Shown: positions 1-9,872 of the stretch, piece by piece
How the letters are laid out: each line of letters begins with the position of its first letter
How positions within the stretch are numbered: position 1 is the stretch's first letter
Origin: Nostoc linckia NIES-25
Lineage (GTDB): Bacteria > Cyanobacteriota > Cyanobacteriia > Cyanobacteriales > Nostocaceae
Length of the DNA stretch: 64,000 nt
Direction of reading: 5' to 3'
Assembly: GCF_002368035.1 (NCBI RefSeq)
Contig: NZ_AP018222.1
Span: 62,001-126,000, forward strand
The notes under the pieces: generated by a model
Told to the model about the DNA's origin: nothing
What the model saw: the letters and a program-made list of their open reading frames with translations, nothing else
The model's database searches: none
Position numbers and translations under genes: made by a program

Positions 1-2267
1 TTAATATAACCAGTTGTGTTTCGTCCATTAGTGTCATAAAGCCAGAGATTTACATTATCACTACCGGAACGGATTTGACTAGATAAGGACGCACCTGAGA
101 GACTGAGACTATAGTTAGTGTTATTAGTCGCATTGTAAGAATACACCCGCACAAAGTAAATCCCAGCACTCAATTGACGGGTAATTGACTCTGAATTACT
201 TCCACTATTACCAGAAGCAGAAATGAAATTACCTGAAATATCGAGTAACTGGACATCAGCATCAGCACTTAAACCCGTTAAACTGAGACTGAAATTAGTT
301 TGAGTTCCAACATCAAAACGATAGTAATCATTACCATCAAGGCTTCCTACCCAATCACCAAAACTACGATAACTATTTAATGTGCCAATGTTTCTTGCCG
401 CTCCTGTAGTATTACCTGCGTAGTCTAATGGGACAATAGTTTCCCCCCGCAAACTGAGATTGTAATAGGTATCGCCACTATAGCGGTAGACTCGTGCATA
501 GTAAGTACCAGCAGCCAAATTGTCTAAATCGATCGTTTCTGAAGTAGTACCACTATTGCGAGAAGCTCCCACTCCTACTCCTGACGCATTCAGCACTTCT
601 ACGTCCGCATCTGCACTTAAACCACTCATACTCAGGCGTAAGTTACGAGTACCGTCCAGGTAAAAGCGATAGTAGTCATTAGTATCTGCCCCACCTACCC
701 AATCGCTATAACTGGAATTAGATGTTCCTAAAGTACCGATGTTTCTTGCTGCACCTGTACTATTACCTGCGTAGTCTGCTGTCACAGAGGTCTGTCCGAA
801 AGAACTGAATACCTGATTAGCACCAAAACCTACAATATCAGCCCTACGATCCCCATTCACATCTGCTAACATCCGGGGGTAATCATTATTGTTAGTCCAA
901 CCCCCATTGTTTTTCGTAAATCCAGGAGATGAACTAATTGAGTTTTGGAATGTGCCATTTCCATTACTCAGAGACACAAAAATTGAATCAGCACCAAAAC
1001 CTACAATATCAGCCCTACTATCCCCATTCACATCTGCTAACATCCGGGGATAATCATTATTGTTAGTCCAACCCCCATTGTTTTTCGTAAATCCAGGAGA
1101 TGAACTAATTGAGTTTTGGAATGTACCATTTCCATTACTCAGAGACACAAAAACTGAACTAGCACCAAAACCTACAATATCAGCCCTACCATCCCCATTC
1201 ACATCTGCTAACATCCGGGGATAATCATTATTGTTAGTCCAACCCCCATTGTTTTTCGTAAATCCAGGAGATGAACTAATTGAGTTTTGGAATGTGCCAT
1301 TTCCATTACTCAGAGACACAAAAACTGAACTAGCACCAAAACCTACAATATCAGCCCTACCATCCCCATTCACATCTGCTAACATCCGGGGATAATCATT
1401 ATTGTTAGTCCAACCCCCATTGTTTTTCGTAAATCCAGGAGATGAACTAATTGAGTTTTGGAATGTGCCATTTCCATTACTCAGAGACACAAAAACTGAA
1501 CTAGCACCAAAACCTACAATATCAGCCCTACCATCCCCATTCACATCTGCTAACATCCGAGGGTAATCATCAGAAGTAGTCCAACCTCCATTGTTTTTTG
1601 TAAATCCAGGAGATGAACTAATTTGGTTTTGGAATGTATTTTGCTCAACTAAGATTTCTTGCCCATCAACAGTAATAAATTTAGAGTCATCTTCAACTTT
1701 TAGTGATAATAATTCTCCACCACTAATACTTTGCTCCTGCACCAACCGTGAGAAAATATCCCCTTCATCCCCAGCAGCATCTTTTACATTAATTTGACCA
1801 TCAAAATAATGACCAAACTCCTCTAATAACACTCCTGTAACTGCACCAACATTACCCAAGTTATCCGCTACAAATTCCTCAGATAGATAAATGGTATTTT
1901 TTTCCTTTGCATAGGCCCCATTAAAGGTTTGACCAGATATAATTTTTATACCCGGTGTATTAATAAAATCCTTTTCTTCTAAATCTGCCAATATTTTAAT
2001 AGCCAAATCCTTCTGATAACTTTCACCGAAAGCAATTCCCATAATTTCATCAATTTTAGAATTGCTGCTTAGTCCAACCAAAATATCTTTAGTTGCATAA
2101 ATTGACTGAATAACTGTATCAATTATTAGTTGTTTTTCAGGAAGTAATTGAGAAGAATTAGAAGGATTTAAAGCATATAAAGGATCTTGATAATCCCTGA
2201 AACCTGCATGGTTGTAAAGTGGGTTAGATATTGCCCCTTGTTGAGAGTCGAATGATAGCTCAAACAT
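1..2267 (-). CDS. Secreted FG-GAP/VCBS repeat protein with PPC domains, C-terminus cut by window edge
   Basis: The open frame starts at an ATG read leftward from 2267 and runs off the window at base 1, so at least 755 residues are present and the C-terminus is missing. The N-terminal part carries EEFGHYFD, a metallopeptidase-like EExGHxxD motif followed by GDEG, an arrangement I recall from the N-terminal regions of cyanobacterial repeat proteins. Next come five tandem 57-residue repeats (171 bp each, about 820 to 1674), each with the calcium-loop-like DVNGDGRAD typical of FG-GAP/VCBS repeats. After them lie two domains of the pre-peptidase C-terminal (PPC) type, with YAGNxTGAARNIGTL and DYYRF motifs. 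No classical signal peptide is seen; export may be by a C-terminal signal outside the window. Role in adhesion or matrix is inference. Confidence 0.75.
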   Translation of the reverse strand, partial: MFELSFDSQQGAISNPLYNHAGFRDYQDPLYALNPSNSSQLLPEKQLIIDTVIQSIYATKDILVGLSSNSKIDEIMGIAFGESYQKDLAIKILADLEEKDFINTPGIKIISGQTFNGAYAKEKNTIYLSEEFVADNLGNVGAVTGVLLEEFGHYFDGQINVKDAAGDEGDIFSRLVQEQSISGGELLSLKVEDDSKFITVDGQEILVEQNTFQNQISSSPGFTKNNGGWTTSDDYPRMLADVNGDGRADIVGFGASSVFVSLSNGNGTFQNSISSSPGFTKNNGGWTNNNDYPRMLADVNGDGRADIVGFGASSVFVSLSNGNGTFQNSISSSPGFTKNNGGWTNNNDYPRMLADVNGDGRADIVGFGASSVFVSLSNGNGTFQNSISSSPGFTKNNGGWTNNNDYPRMLADVNGDSRADIVGFGADSIFVSLSNGNGTFQNSISSSPGFTKNNGGWTNNNDYPRMLADVNGDRRADIVGFGANQVFSSFGQTSVTADYAGNSTGAARNIGTLGTSNSSYSDWVGGADTNDYYRFYLDGTRNLRLSMSGLSADADVEVLNASGVGVGASRNSGTTSETIDLDNLAAGTYYARVYRYSGDTYYNLSLRGETIVPLDYAGNTTGAARNIGTLNSYRSFGDWVGSLDGNDYYRFDVGTQTNFSLSLTGLSADADVQLLDISGNFISASGNSGSNSESITRQLSAGIYFVRVYSYNATNNTNYSLSLSGASLSSQIRSGSDNVNLWLYDTNGRNTTGYI
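820..1674. repeat. Five tandem 171-bp coding repeats
   Basis: The phrase GCACCAAAACCTACAATATC recurs at 820, 991, 1162, 1333 and 1504, exactly 171 bp apart. The copies are nearly identical in DNA, including silent positions, which points to recent duplication or gene conversion. Each encodes one 57-residue FG-GAP-like repeat. Confidence 0.9.
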
Positions 2268-3003
2268 AGATAGCCTTTTCCATCAATCATTAAATGATTA
2301 GTATATTTGTTACCATTTATTCTATGTGAGTAAGCATAAGAGTATGTGTACTTTGTGTTAAAGAGTTAGTGAATTTTATTTATTTGATATATGTATTTTT
2401 ATCCTTATCAACAGAAAAATTGTAACGTTATCTCCCTTTTGAAACTTGTTATGGCATTGAATCAATATGAATAATACAAAATAAAATTAGACCAAACCCT
2501 TATCATTAATGCTTTACAGCTAGTTGTAAGTTGAATCGCGTGTCGTTAGTAATTTATCGGAATTTATATGAATTATTTATAAATACCGAGTTGTCTGAGC
2601 TTGTGCTGTCTTTATTAGATCGAGCCGGGAATTCTCAAAATGGCTTTCTGCAACTGCAAGACATTTTTAACTCAACCTTCCAGAATTTTAAAAATTATGA
2701 GTTTACGATTTTGATATTCACTAATTACCAATATAGTTTGGTGAATCATTTTCATCTGAATTTTATGACAATTTGTTAGTAACATTTTTGTTACTAATGA
2801 CAAGGACTAAAGTCAGAGGTTTGAAACCTTTTTGTGCTGAGTGTAATTTTTACTTCACAATAAATTTATATATACCTGACAAAATTTAAGATTTAACGAA
2901 GATCATCTTTTGTTGGTAATTTCTTAACCTATATACATTGGTTCAAAGCTTATTTAAATGAAATTACACAATTATTCATTTTTGAGCTTTGGAGTATCTT
3001 CTG
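2268..3003. other. Divergent intergenic region
   Basis: This AT-rich spacer separates the leftward repeat-protein gene from the rightward PEP-CTERM gene and should hold both promoters. I see no RNA gene or known operator in it. An 82-codon open frame at 2531-2779 has no ribosome site or recognisable protein and I do not call it. Confidence 0.5.
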
Positions 3004-3564
3004 ATGAAATTAGCTAAAGATATTAGCATTGCTGCATTTGCATTTGCCATTTCAGTAGCTGCTGTTGCTAAACCAACACAAGCTGCTTTGGTTAATTACG
3101 GTTTCACCGTGAATGCGACATCTGGCGATAATCCCGGTGAATATTTTGGTTCTTTTCAGTATGATGACTCGACTTTAACCGGGATAGGTGAGGAAACTAT
3201 AGGGGTTAGCAATGGATTATCGATTTCCTTTGACTACTTGGGTACTCAGTATACTGAAGTAAGTGATTTTGATTACCCAGTATCTCCTGTAGCCAGCTTT
3301 ACAAATGGTAACCTGTTAGGACTGAGCTATTTAGTTGAAGATCGGTTTTTTATTGGTAACGATCCTGGTAATCCAAATACAGGAGGAACAAAATTTTATA
3401 GCATTCTCAGTGCCGATTTATTGTCTACAACAGAGGTAGGTACAGTAACCTACACTCAGAGTACACCAGTACCAGAACCGATGACTGTTGGGGGTATAGC
3501 GATCGCAACTGCTATGGCGTTGGGGATGAAGCGCAAGAAAAAAGTATCTGAAATGACAAATTAA
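3004..3564 (+). CDS. PEP-CTERM sorting-domain protein, 186 aa
   Basis: A predicted exported protein of 186 residues. The ATG at 3004 follows a GGAG at 2991 by 9 nt and gives a signal peptide starting MKLAKDISIAAFAF and ending near QAA; a TTG five codons upstream is less likely. The C-terminus has the exosortase-recognition pattern VPEP, then a hydrophobic stretch, then a basic tail (KRKKK). Proteins of this kind are processed by exosortase and anchored in or released to the outer surface. The central domain is not recognised. A strong hairpin follows the gene at 3591. Confidence 0.8.
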   Translation: MKLAKDISIAAFAFAISVAAVAKPTQAALVNYGFTVNATSGDNPGEYFGSFQYDDSTLTGIGEETIGVSNGLSISFDYLGTQYTEVSDFDYPVSPVASFTNGNLLGLSYLVEDRFFIGNDPGNPNTGGTKFYSILSADLLSTTEVGTVTYTQSTPVPEPMTVGGIAIATAMALGMKRKKKVSEMTN

Positions 3565-3590
3565 TCATTCATTATCTCTGAGACCTTGCA

Positions 3591-3623
3591 AGATCCCCGA
3601 CTTCTTGAAGAAGTCGGGGATCT
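3591..3623. terminator. Shared hairpin between convergent genes
   Basis: A near-perfect inverted repeat (arms AGATCCCCGACTTCTT and its complement) lies between the convergent PEP-CTERM and PhoX-type genes. It lacks a clear T tract on either side. It could end transcription from both sides or be a dispersed palindrome of the genome. Confidence 0.55.
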
Positions 3624-3670
3624 CACCGCCGCTAAGATAATTAACGTAGAAACTCTCTACACCAATATTC

Positions 3671-6031
3671 TTAAGTGAAACTGCCAGTAGGATTCTTACG
3701 TTTGATGGCAATCACAGATGGCTTGGGAAGACCTTTAGGCTGGCCTTTACCACCGTTAGCGGTTGGGATGTTACTCGGCCAACTGCTGCCACGAGGTACA
3801 GTACGAGCCTGATTGAATGTAACGCCATTCAAATCCAGTAATTCAATATCGCGGCTGAGTATTGTTCCGTCATTAATCGGACAATTTTCGCCGGGATGCT
3901 GTACGGAAATAATTAGAGTATCTCCGACAAAAGTAGGGCCAGTCATCTCACAGCGCACTGGGCCATGAGCAAAAGGTATTACCTCTCCGGCATGAGTACC
4001 GGTAGTAGGAATGTAGAATAGCCAGTTATTACCAAAAACCCCAGTAAACGAAGAAACATTACCACTAACTGTGTGATTGATGATAGTTGGAGTTGCAGCA
4101 ACACCAAGGCCAAAACCATTGTGAGTGTCGGTAGACATATCCGTCACACCCCAAATATTTGCCTTATTGTCAAACACTAGGTTATCTACGTTGGCAAAAC
4201 CAGCACCAGAAATCGATCCTGCTTCTCCACCTTGGGCGAATCTCTGCCATTTGAAGGTTAGGCCTGTACCATCAGCACTATCTTCAATAATCTTGTACAA
4301 TCCTCCAGATTGCTGCGTTGCGTTGGGATCTGTACTTAACTTAGCAACTTGGAAGATGCGCGAATCAGGATAACCGTCGCCTCCCGGCGCACCATCAGTA
4401 TAGGCGATGAATACTTCTTTGGTGGTTGGATGTACTTCTATATCTTCTGGACGTGCTGTGGGGGTGCCGCCGGCCAAGTTGGCTGCTAAGAAAGCATCAA
4501 CGAGGATAGCACCTTGGGAGGTGTAGAAGTCAGATAGCTTCTTACCTTGATAAGCAGGTAATATTGTTGCTTCATTGGTGCGATCGACTGGGAGGGAACC
4601 ACCATCTGTGGTTGCACCTGCAACCCCGTTGCGTTTTGGTAGCGGTAAAAGACCATTTCTTTGAGCCGAACCCAAAGCGGCAAACTCCACAGAAGAAATT
4701 ACCGATGGTGCAATGGGATTGGTGGGAGTGTTTAAATTTAAGGGTATCCATTGACCCGTACCATTTGGGTTGTAACGGGCAACATATAAAGTCCCACTTT
4801 CCCACAAACTGCTGTTGGCTTTACTGGTTGGTGAAGAAATCACACCTGCACTGACAAATTTCCAGGTGTGTCCCCCACGCCTGTCATCACCCATGTAGGC
4901 AATTAATGGCTTTTTAGCTTCGGCACGGATGGCAACGTTTTCATGGCGGAAACGACCTAACGAAGTGTGTTTGCGGGCGCGGAAGTTAGGATTAACGGGG
5001 TCAATTTCCACAACCCAACCGTATTTTTCTCCAACTAGGCCAAAGGTTTTACCTGTAGTACCATCGGTGTAACCTGTTTGAGTACCATCACGGTTAACTG
5101 ATTCTGTGACACCAACGAAAGATCCTGAACTTCCTTGAAAGTTTTCTTCACCGCTTAAAATAGTTCCCCAAGGAGTTGTACCGCCAGAACAGTTATAGGC
5201 GGTGCCAATAATTTTGTTACCTAGTCCGTCAGAGGAGAGGTTAAATACTTGGGTTGCGGCTGGCCCAGTTGCGATTAAATAATTTTGGTCGCCTTTTTGG
5301 TAGCTGCGACTTCCCCAAGAAGTAACGTTTTTATATTCATCAGTCCTTTGGCTATTAATTCCCAACCCAGAAAGACCGTGAAGGCGGCGGTTTCTCGCAT
5401 CGCCTTTAACCACAGCGTAACGGTTATTAGAATTACGCTTGGAGATGCGGATGATGGAACCGCCTAAGTTATATAAAGCTTCGCCGTCAAATTCAATACC
5501 TCTGGTGGTAGGTAAAGCCCAGCCAATTACTGATTCAAAGGTGGTAGGCAATCCTTTAACATCAGCCGGGGCTTCCGGTACTAAATCGGAAAAAGGATAA
5601 CTGACGTATTCGTGATTGACCCACAAATAACCTACGTCGTTGGTTCTACCAAGGGGAATAAAACCTGTATAGTCGTTGTTGTAGCCAAAATAATCATCGC
5701 TATTCGGAAATACGCGATCGCCCCAGCTGACAATTACATAACGTTCGTACTCTGGTGGCACTACCACATCATCAACTACGCTGTAGCTATTTAACTTCGC
5801 ATTTGCAGATGTATTGAGTACCTGTCCCTGACCGATTCCAGTTGGTAAGAAACTTTTCTGCTGTTGATAAGCAGGTAGCGTGTGGGGTAAGCGCACTGGT
5901 GTAAAGCTCAGTGATTTATTTTTTGCTTCTGCAACATTAGAAATACCATCTACAATGGTGTCTCCCAACACAGCAGCACCAGCACTGCCAGCAAAAAAGA
6001 TTAAAATTTGTCTGCGACTCAATTTAGACAT
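3671..6031 (-). CDS. PhoX/DUF839-family phosphatase, Tat-exported, copy 1
   Basis: A 786-residue protein of the PhoX (DUF839) alkaline phosphatase family, expected to release phosphate from organic phosphates in the periplasm. The N-terminus has the twin-arginine signal SRRQILIFFAGSAGAAVLG. Family motifs are visible: NCSGGTTPWGT followed by GEEN, GRFRHEN, GDDRRGGHTWKF and ARPEDIEVHP; in characterised PhoX a cysteine and several acidic residues of such motifs bind the iron/calcium cofactor. A second ATG (6031) is chosen because the downstream paralogue begins the same way. It is followed by an equally oriented paralogue at 6979-9318. A convincing Pho box was not found upstream. Confidence 0.88.
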   Translation of the reverse strand: MSKLSRRQILIFFAGSAGAAVLGDTIVDGISNVAEAKNKSLSFTPVRLPHTLPAYQQQKSFLPTGIGQGQVLNTSANAKLNSYSVVDDVVVPPEYERYVIVSWGDRVFPNSDDYFGYNNDYTGFIPLGRTNDVGYLWVNHEYVSYPFSDLVPEAPADVKGLPTTFESVIGWALPTTRGIEFDGEALYNLGGSIIRISKRNSNNRYAVVKGDARNRRLHGLSGLGINSQRTDEYKNVTSWGSRSYQKGDQNYLIATGPAATQVFNLSSDGLGNKIIGTAYNCSGGTTPWGTILSGEENFQGSSGSFVGVTESVNRDGTQTGYTDGTTGKTFGLVGEKYGWVVEIDPVNPNFRARKHTSLGRFRHENVAIRAEAKKPLIAYMGDDRRGGHTWKFVSAGVISSPTSKANSSLWESGTLYVARYNPNGTGQWIPLNLNTPTNPIAPSVISSVEFAALGSAQRNGLLPLPKRNGVAGATTDGGSLPVDRTNEATILPAYQGKKLSDFYTSQGAILVDAFLAANLAGGTPTARPEDIEVHPTTKEVFIAYTDGAPGGDGYPDSRIFQVAKLSTDPNATQQSGGLYKIIEDSADGTGLTFKWQRFAQGGEAGSISGAGFANVDNLVFDNKANIWGVTDMSTDTHNGFGLGVAATPTIINHTVSGNVSSFTGVFGNNWLFYIPTTGTHAGEVIPFAHGPVRCEMTGPTFVGDTLIISVQHPGENCPINDGTILSRDIELLDLNGVTFNQARTVPRGSSWPSNIPTANGGKGQPKGLPKPSVIAIKRKNPTGSFT

Positions 6032-6978
6032 CAAACTTTCCTCTCTTGTGACATAAAAAATCTCGTAAAGGCAAATCTTGATTACTGACAGAAAAAGCCA
6101 TCAATTCTTGACGTGAAATGCCACAGATCTTGAATAGTTAATAACCTGTTGCTAACAAAAGCTCGTTTGCTATTTAGGTTAATTAACTAGACAAAAATTT
6201 TCAGTTTGTCATTCAATCTAATGAGTAAAAATTAACGTTAGGTTATATATTGATTAATATAAATTTATTGTCTAATCGAGTAAAGTCTAGAAAATTCAAA
6301 AATCACAAGTCAGGATATAAAATCAGACTAGATATTAATATGCTAGGCAATAAATTCCACTGACGAAAACCACATTATTTATCAAACAGTAGTTCTAATA
6401 ATCATAGAGTGAGGGCTACCACCAAGCTTAAAATCAAGGTTTTTGGCATCAATACACAGTTATGAAAAATGGTGCAAAATGTCAGATTACAGCGCTTTTC
6501 ATTTGGATGGAATACATGCTTGAATACTAAATTATCGTAAGGGCTTTAGCATTGTTCATTGGTGTCAACTTAAGCTCAAACGCTTATCCTACAGGCATTT
6601 TACCCCACCCCCAACCCCTCCCCGATGCTTTGGGGAGGGGAGGTTTTGCGCCAGCAAAGCCGGGGTGGGGTAACGCGGATCTTGATGGTAAATGAGTAGA
6701 ACTCGCTCATCACCTTTCTATCAGGGTTTCACGTTAAGTTGACACCAATGCACAGCTGTGCACCCCTACAATGGTTTGATTTTCAAAGGTGTATTCCATT
6801 CAATTGAAAATCGCTATATTCATCTGCAAATTGCTGTAAACTGACGATTTTGTACCAATGACAACAATCAATTAGGAATGAATTACTTTTTTAGGAGATA
6901 GGAATTAATAACTATTGGTCATCAGTGGCGAACGGCAGGATTTGTTCTTCCATTTTTCACGGCAATAATACAGAAGGT
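6032..6978. other. Spacer between the two phosphatase genes
   Basis: The 947-bp spacer holds the promoter of copy 1 at its left and the 3' side of copy 2 at its right. Its main content is one copy of element A at 6541-6769. Single AGGTTA half-sites occur at 6176 and 6240, but not in the tandem spacing expected of a Pho box. Confidence 0.6.
6541..6769. mobile_element. Element A copy 1 (MITE-like, 229 bp)
   Basis: The ends form long imperfect inverted repeats: ATTGGTGTCAACTTAAG at the left and its partner CGTTAAGTTGACACCAAT at the right, each flanked outward by GGGC/CCCCTA ends. The interior (a G/C-rich hairpin with GGGGAGGGG and CCGGGGTGGGGTAACGCGG) matches the inverted interior of the copy at 24117-24348. 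No transposase is encoded, so it would need one in trans. Confidence 0.8.
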
Positions 6979-9318
6979 CTAAATAAACTTGCTTGCAGAA
7001 TTTTTCGGGCGGATACCAATTACAGATGGACGAGGAACGCCTGTAGCTTGCTCTTTACCACCATCAGCTTTGGAAATATTACTCGGCCAACTACTGCCAC
7101 GAGGTACAGTACGAGTTTGATTGAATGTATTACCATTCAAATCGAGTAACTCAATGCTACGACTCAACATTGTGCCATCATTAATTGGACAATCTTCACC
7201 AGGATGCTGTACTGAAATAATCAGCGTATTCCCGACAAAACTTGGCCCTGTCATCTCGCAACGCACCGGGCCATAGGCAAAGGGTATTAATTGTCCGGCA
7301 TTTGAACCTCTGGTTGGTATAAAAAACAGCCAGTTATTACCGAATACTCCTGTCAAATTAGACACATTACCGCTAGCTGTGCGATCTATTTTCGTTTCTT
7401 TACCTTCAGCACCCTCATAAAAACCATTGTGATTGCTGCTAGACATATCCGTGACGCCCCAAATATTTGCGCGGTCGTCAAAAACTAAATTATCGACGTT
7501 GGCAAAACCAGCACCATTGACAGATCCGGCTTCGCCACCTTGGGCGAATTTCTGCCATTTAAAGGTTAGACCTGTACCATCAGAACTATCTTCAATAATC
7601 TTGTACAGTCCACCTGATTGCTGGGTTGCATTGATATCTGTACTTAACTTGGCAACTTGAAAAATCCGAGAATCTGGATATCCATCGCTACCTGGGGCAC
7701 CGTCAGTATAGGCAATGAATACTTCTTTGGTGGTTGGATGCACTTCTATATCTTCTGGACGCGCTGTAGGAGTTCCCCCGACTAGGTTTGCAGCTAAAAA
7801 GGCGTCAGTGAGTACGGCACCTTGGCTAGAGTAGAAGTCAGATAGTTTTTTATTTTGATAATCAGGTAGTGCTTTTGCTTCGTTAGTGCGATCGCATTTA
7901 AAGATACCACCATCTTCACTTTGTTCTGCAATACCTTTACGTTTCGGTAGCGGTAAAAGACCCTCTTTTTGGGCTTTCTGCAATGCTGCAAATTCTACAG
8001 AAGATAAAACTGTTGGTGCAATTGGATTGGTAGCTGTAGTTAATAGTAACGGTATCCACTTACCTGTACCGTCTGGGTTGTAACGGGCAACATATAAAGT
8101 TCCATTTTCCCACAACTTACTGTTGCTTTTACTCGTTGGTGAGGAGATAGTACTAGCACTGACAAATTTCCAAGTATGTCCCCCGCGTCTGTCATCACCT
8201 AAGTAAGCAACTAATTTCTTACCTTTCTCAGCACGCACCGCAACATTTTCATGGCGGAAACGACCTAACGAAGTATGTTTGCGGGGGCGAAATTTTGCAT
8301 TTGTGGGGTCAATTTCCACAATCCAACCATATTTTTCGCCAACTAATCCAAAAGTCTTGCCGATAGTTTTATCTGTGTAACTGGTCTGAGTACCATTAGC
8401 TTTGACTGCTTCTGTAACGCTATTTTGGAAGTTTTCCTCTGCTGATAAAATTGTTCCCCAAGGAGTTTTACCGCCAGAACAATTGAAAGCAGTACCAATA
8501 ATTTTGTTGCTTAGTTCATCAGATGAAAGATTAAAAACTTGGGTTGCAGCCGGGCCAGTTGCGATTAAATAATTTTGGTCGCCTTTTTGGTGATTCCGAC
8601 TTCCCCAAGCCGTGACATTTTTGTAGTCATCATTGCGTTTGCTATTGATTCCCAATCCCGAAAGACCATGAATGCGGCGATTTTTTTCATCTTTGACTAC
8701 AACAAAACGTTTACTCGCTTTCTGGCGAGAGATACGGATAATCGAGCCGCCTTGGTTATATAAAAATTCCCCTTCAACTTCAATATTTCTAGTGGAGGGT
8801 AAAGCCCAGCCAATGACATTTTCAAATGCATCGGGCAGTCCTTTGACATCAGAAGAATCTTCCACTGTTAAAGTAGAAAAGGGAAAACTAATGTATTCAT
8901 GATTGACCCATAAATACCCGACATCATTAGTTTTTCCAACAGGAACAAAAGCAGTAAAATCGTTGTTATAACCGAAATAATCGTCTTTGTTAGGAAACAC
9001 GCGATCGCCCCAACTGACAATTACATAACGTTCGTACTCTGGCGGCACTACCACATCATCAAGAACGTTATAGCTAGTTAACTTAACATCCGCAGATGCA
9101 TTAACTACTTCTCCTGCACCAATTTTTGTTGGTAAGAAATTTTTCTGCTGTTGATAAATCGGTAAAGGATGTGGTAAGCGTACAGGTGTAAAGCTGAGTG
9201 GTGTGGTTTTTGCTTCTGCACTGTTGGCAACAGCGTTTAGGAGTTTGTCTCCCAAAACAACAGCGCCAGCACTACCAGCAAAAAATATTAAAATTTGTCT
9301 GCGACTCAATTTAGACAT
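6979..9318 (-). CDS. PhoX/DUF839-family phosphatase, Tat-exported, copy 2
   Basis: A 779-residue paralogue of the gene at 3671, in the same orientation and similar over its whole length. It has the Tat signal SRRQILIFFAGSAGAVVLG and the same family motifs: NCSGGKTPWGT with AEEN, GRFRHEN, GDDRRGGHTWKF and ARPEDIEVHP. A shorter segment around residues 300-310 and a different C-terminal tail distinguish it from copy 1. Tandem duplication followed by divergence is the simplest explanation. Substrate or metal preference may differ, but nothing in the sequence decides that. Confidence 0.88.
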   Translation of the reverse strand: MSKLSRRQILIFFAGSAGAVVLGDKLLNAVANSAEAKTTPLSFTPVRLPHPLPIYQQQKNFLPTKIGAGEVVNASADVKLTSYNVLDDVVVPPEYERYVIVSWGDRVFPNKDDYFGYNNDFTAFVPVGKTNDVGYLWVNHEYISFPFSTLTVEDSSDVKGLPDAFENVIGWALPSTRNIEVEGEFLYNQGGSIIRISRQKASKRFVVVKDEKNRRIHGLSGLGINSKRNDDYKNVTAWGSRNHQKGDQNYLIATGPAATQVFNLSSDELSNKIIGTAFNCSGGKTPWGTILSAEENFQNSVTEAVKANGTQTSYTDKTIGKTFGLVGEKYGWIVEIDPTNAKFRPRKHTSLGRFRHENVAVRAEKGKKLVAYLGDDRRGGHTWKFVSASTISSPTSKSNSKLWENGTLYVARYNPDGTGKWIPLLLTTATNPIAPTVLSSVEFAALQKAQKEGLLPLPKRKGIAEQSEDGGIFKCDRTNEAKALPDYQNKKLSDFYSSQGAVLTDAFLAANLVGGTPTARPEDIEVHPTTKEVFIAYTDGAPGSDGYPDSRIFQVAKLSTDINATQQSGGLYKIIEDSSDGTGLTFKWQKFAQGGEAGSVNGAGFANVDNLVFDDRANIWGVTDMSSSNHNGFYEGAEGKETKIDRTASGNVSNLTGVFGNNWLFFIPTRGSNAGQLIPFAYGPVRCEMTGPSFVGNTLIISVQHPGEDCPINDGTMLSRSIELLDLNGNTFNQTRTVPRGSSWPSNISKADGGKEQATGVPRPSVIGIRPKNSASKFI

Positions 9319-9872
9319 TAAACTTTCCTTTGCTGTGACAGAAAAAACTTGGTAGAAACAAATTCTACTGAATTAACATAACAGACTCTTAAGTTTATGA
9401 AATTGGCTGTCTTTTAAATAACTAATAATTTAACTTTTTTAAAAAATAAATGATGAATTGTCTTGTTTACAGTCATTCTCATTTGAATGAAGTTTTAGAC
9501 AATTGCAAACTGCTATAGCAATCCTATTTTATTTCTGAAAAAATATAAGTATATGTAGGGGAGCCAGTGCGTTGCGGAGGTTCCCTCGTTGAGTGCAACT
9601 GGCGTTGTGTTATGGCGTAGCCTAACGCACCAAAATATTTAATCGGTGCGTTATGCCAAAGGCTAACGCACCCTACGTCTACGTCTGTTTCAAAAATCAA
9701 ATATGAATCCTATATATATGGAGAAAGATTAACTACTTTAGTAAAAACTTTAGTTCATAAAAGTTAAGCTTAGATTATATTTTAATTAACTAAGAATTAT
9801 TAAAGCTTGGGTTATACGTAAGCAAAATCAGGTAGGGAACAGAGTTAGTACCCCATCTGTCCTATCCTGGAG
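9319..9872. other. Divergent spacer with an inverted repeat
   Basis: This region lies between the leftward phosphatase and the rightward glycosyltransferase. At about 9556-9682 it holds a dispersed repeat with arms built on GGTGCGTTA and TAACGCACC, related to sequences at 53640-53705 and 57802-57882. Nothing else is recognisable. Confidence 0.6.

Noticed and set aside
2531..2779. 82-codon frame in the spacer
   Set aside because: No ribosome site, no recognisable protein and AT-rich composition like its surroundings.
6121..6250. Possible Pho box (AGGTTAA half-sites) upstream of the first phosphatase gene
   Set aside because: Half-sites at 6176 and 6240 are 64 bp apart and not in the tandem 11-bp spacing of a Pho box; none appears upstream of the second copy.
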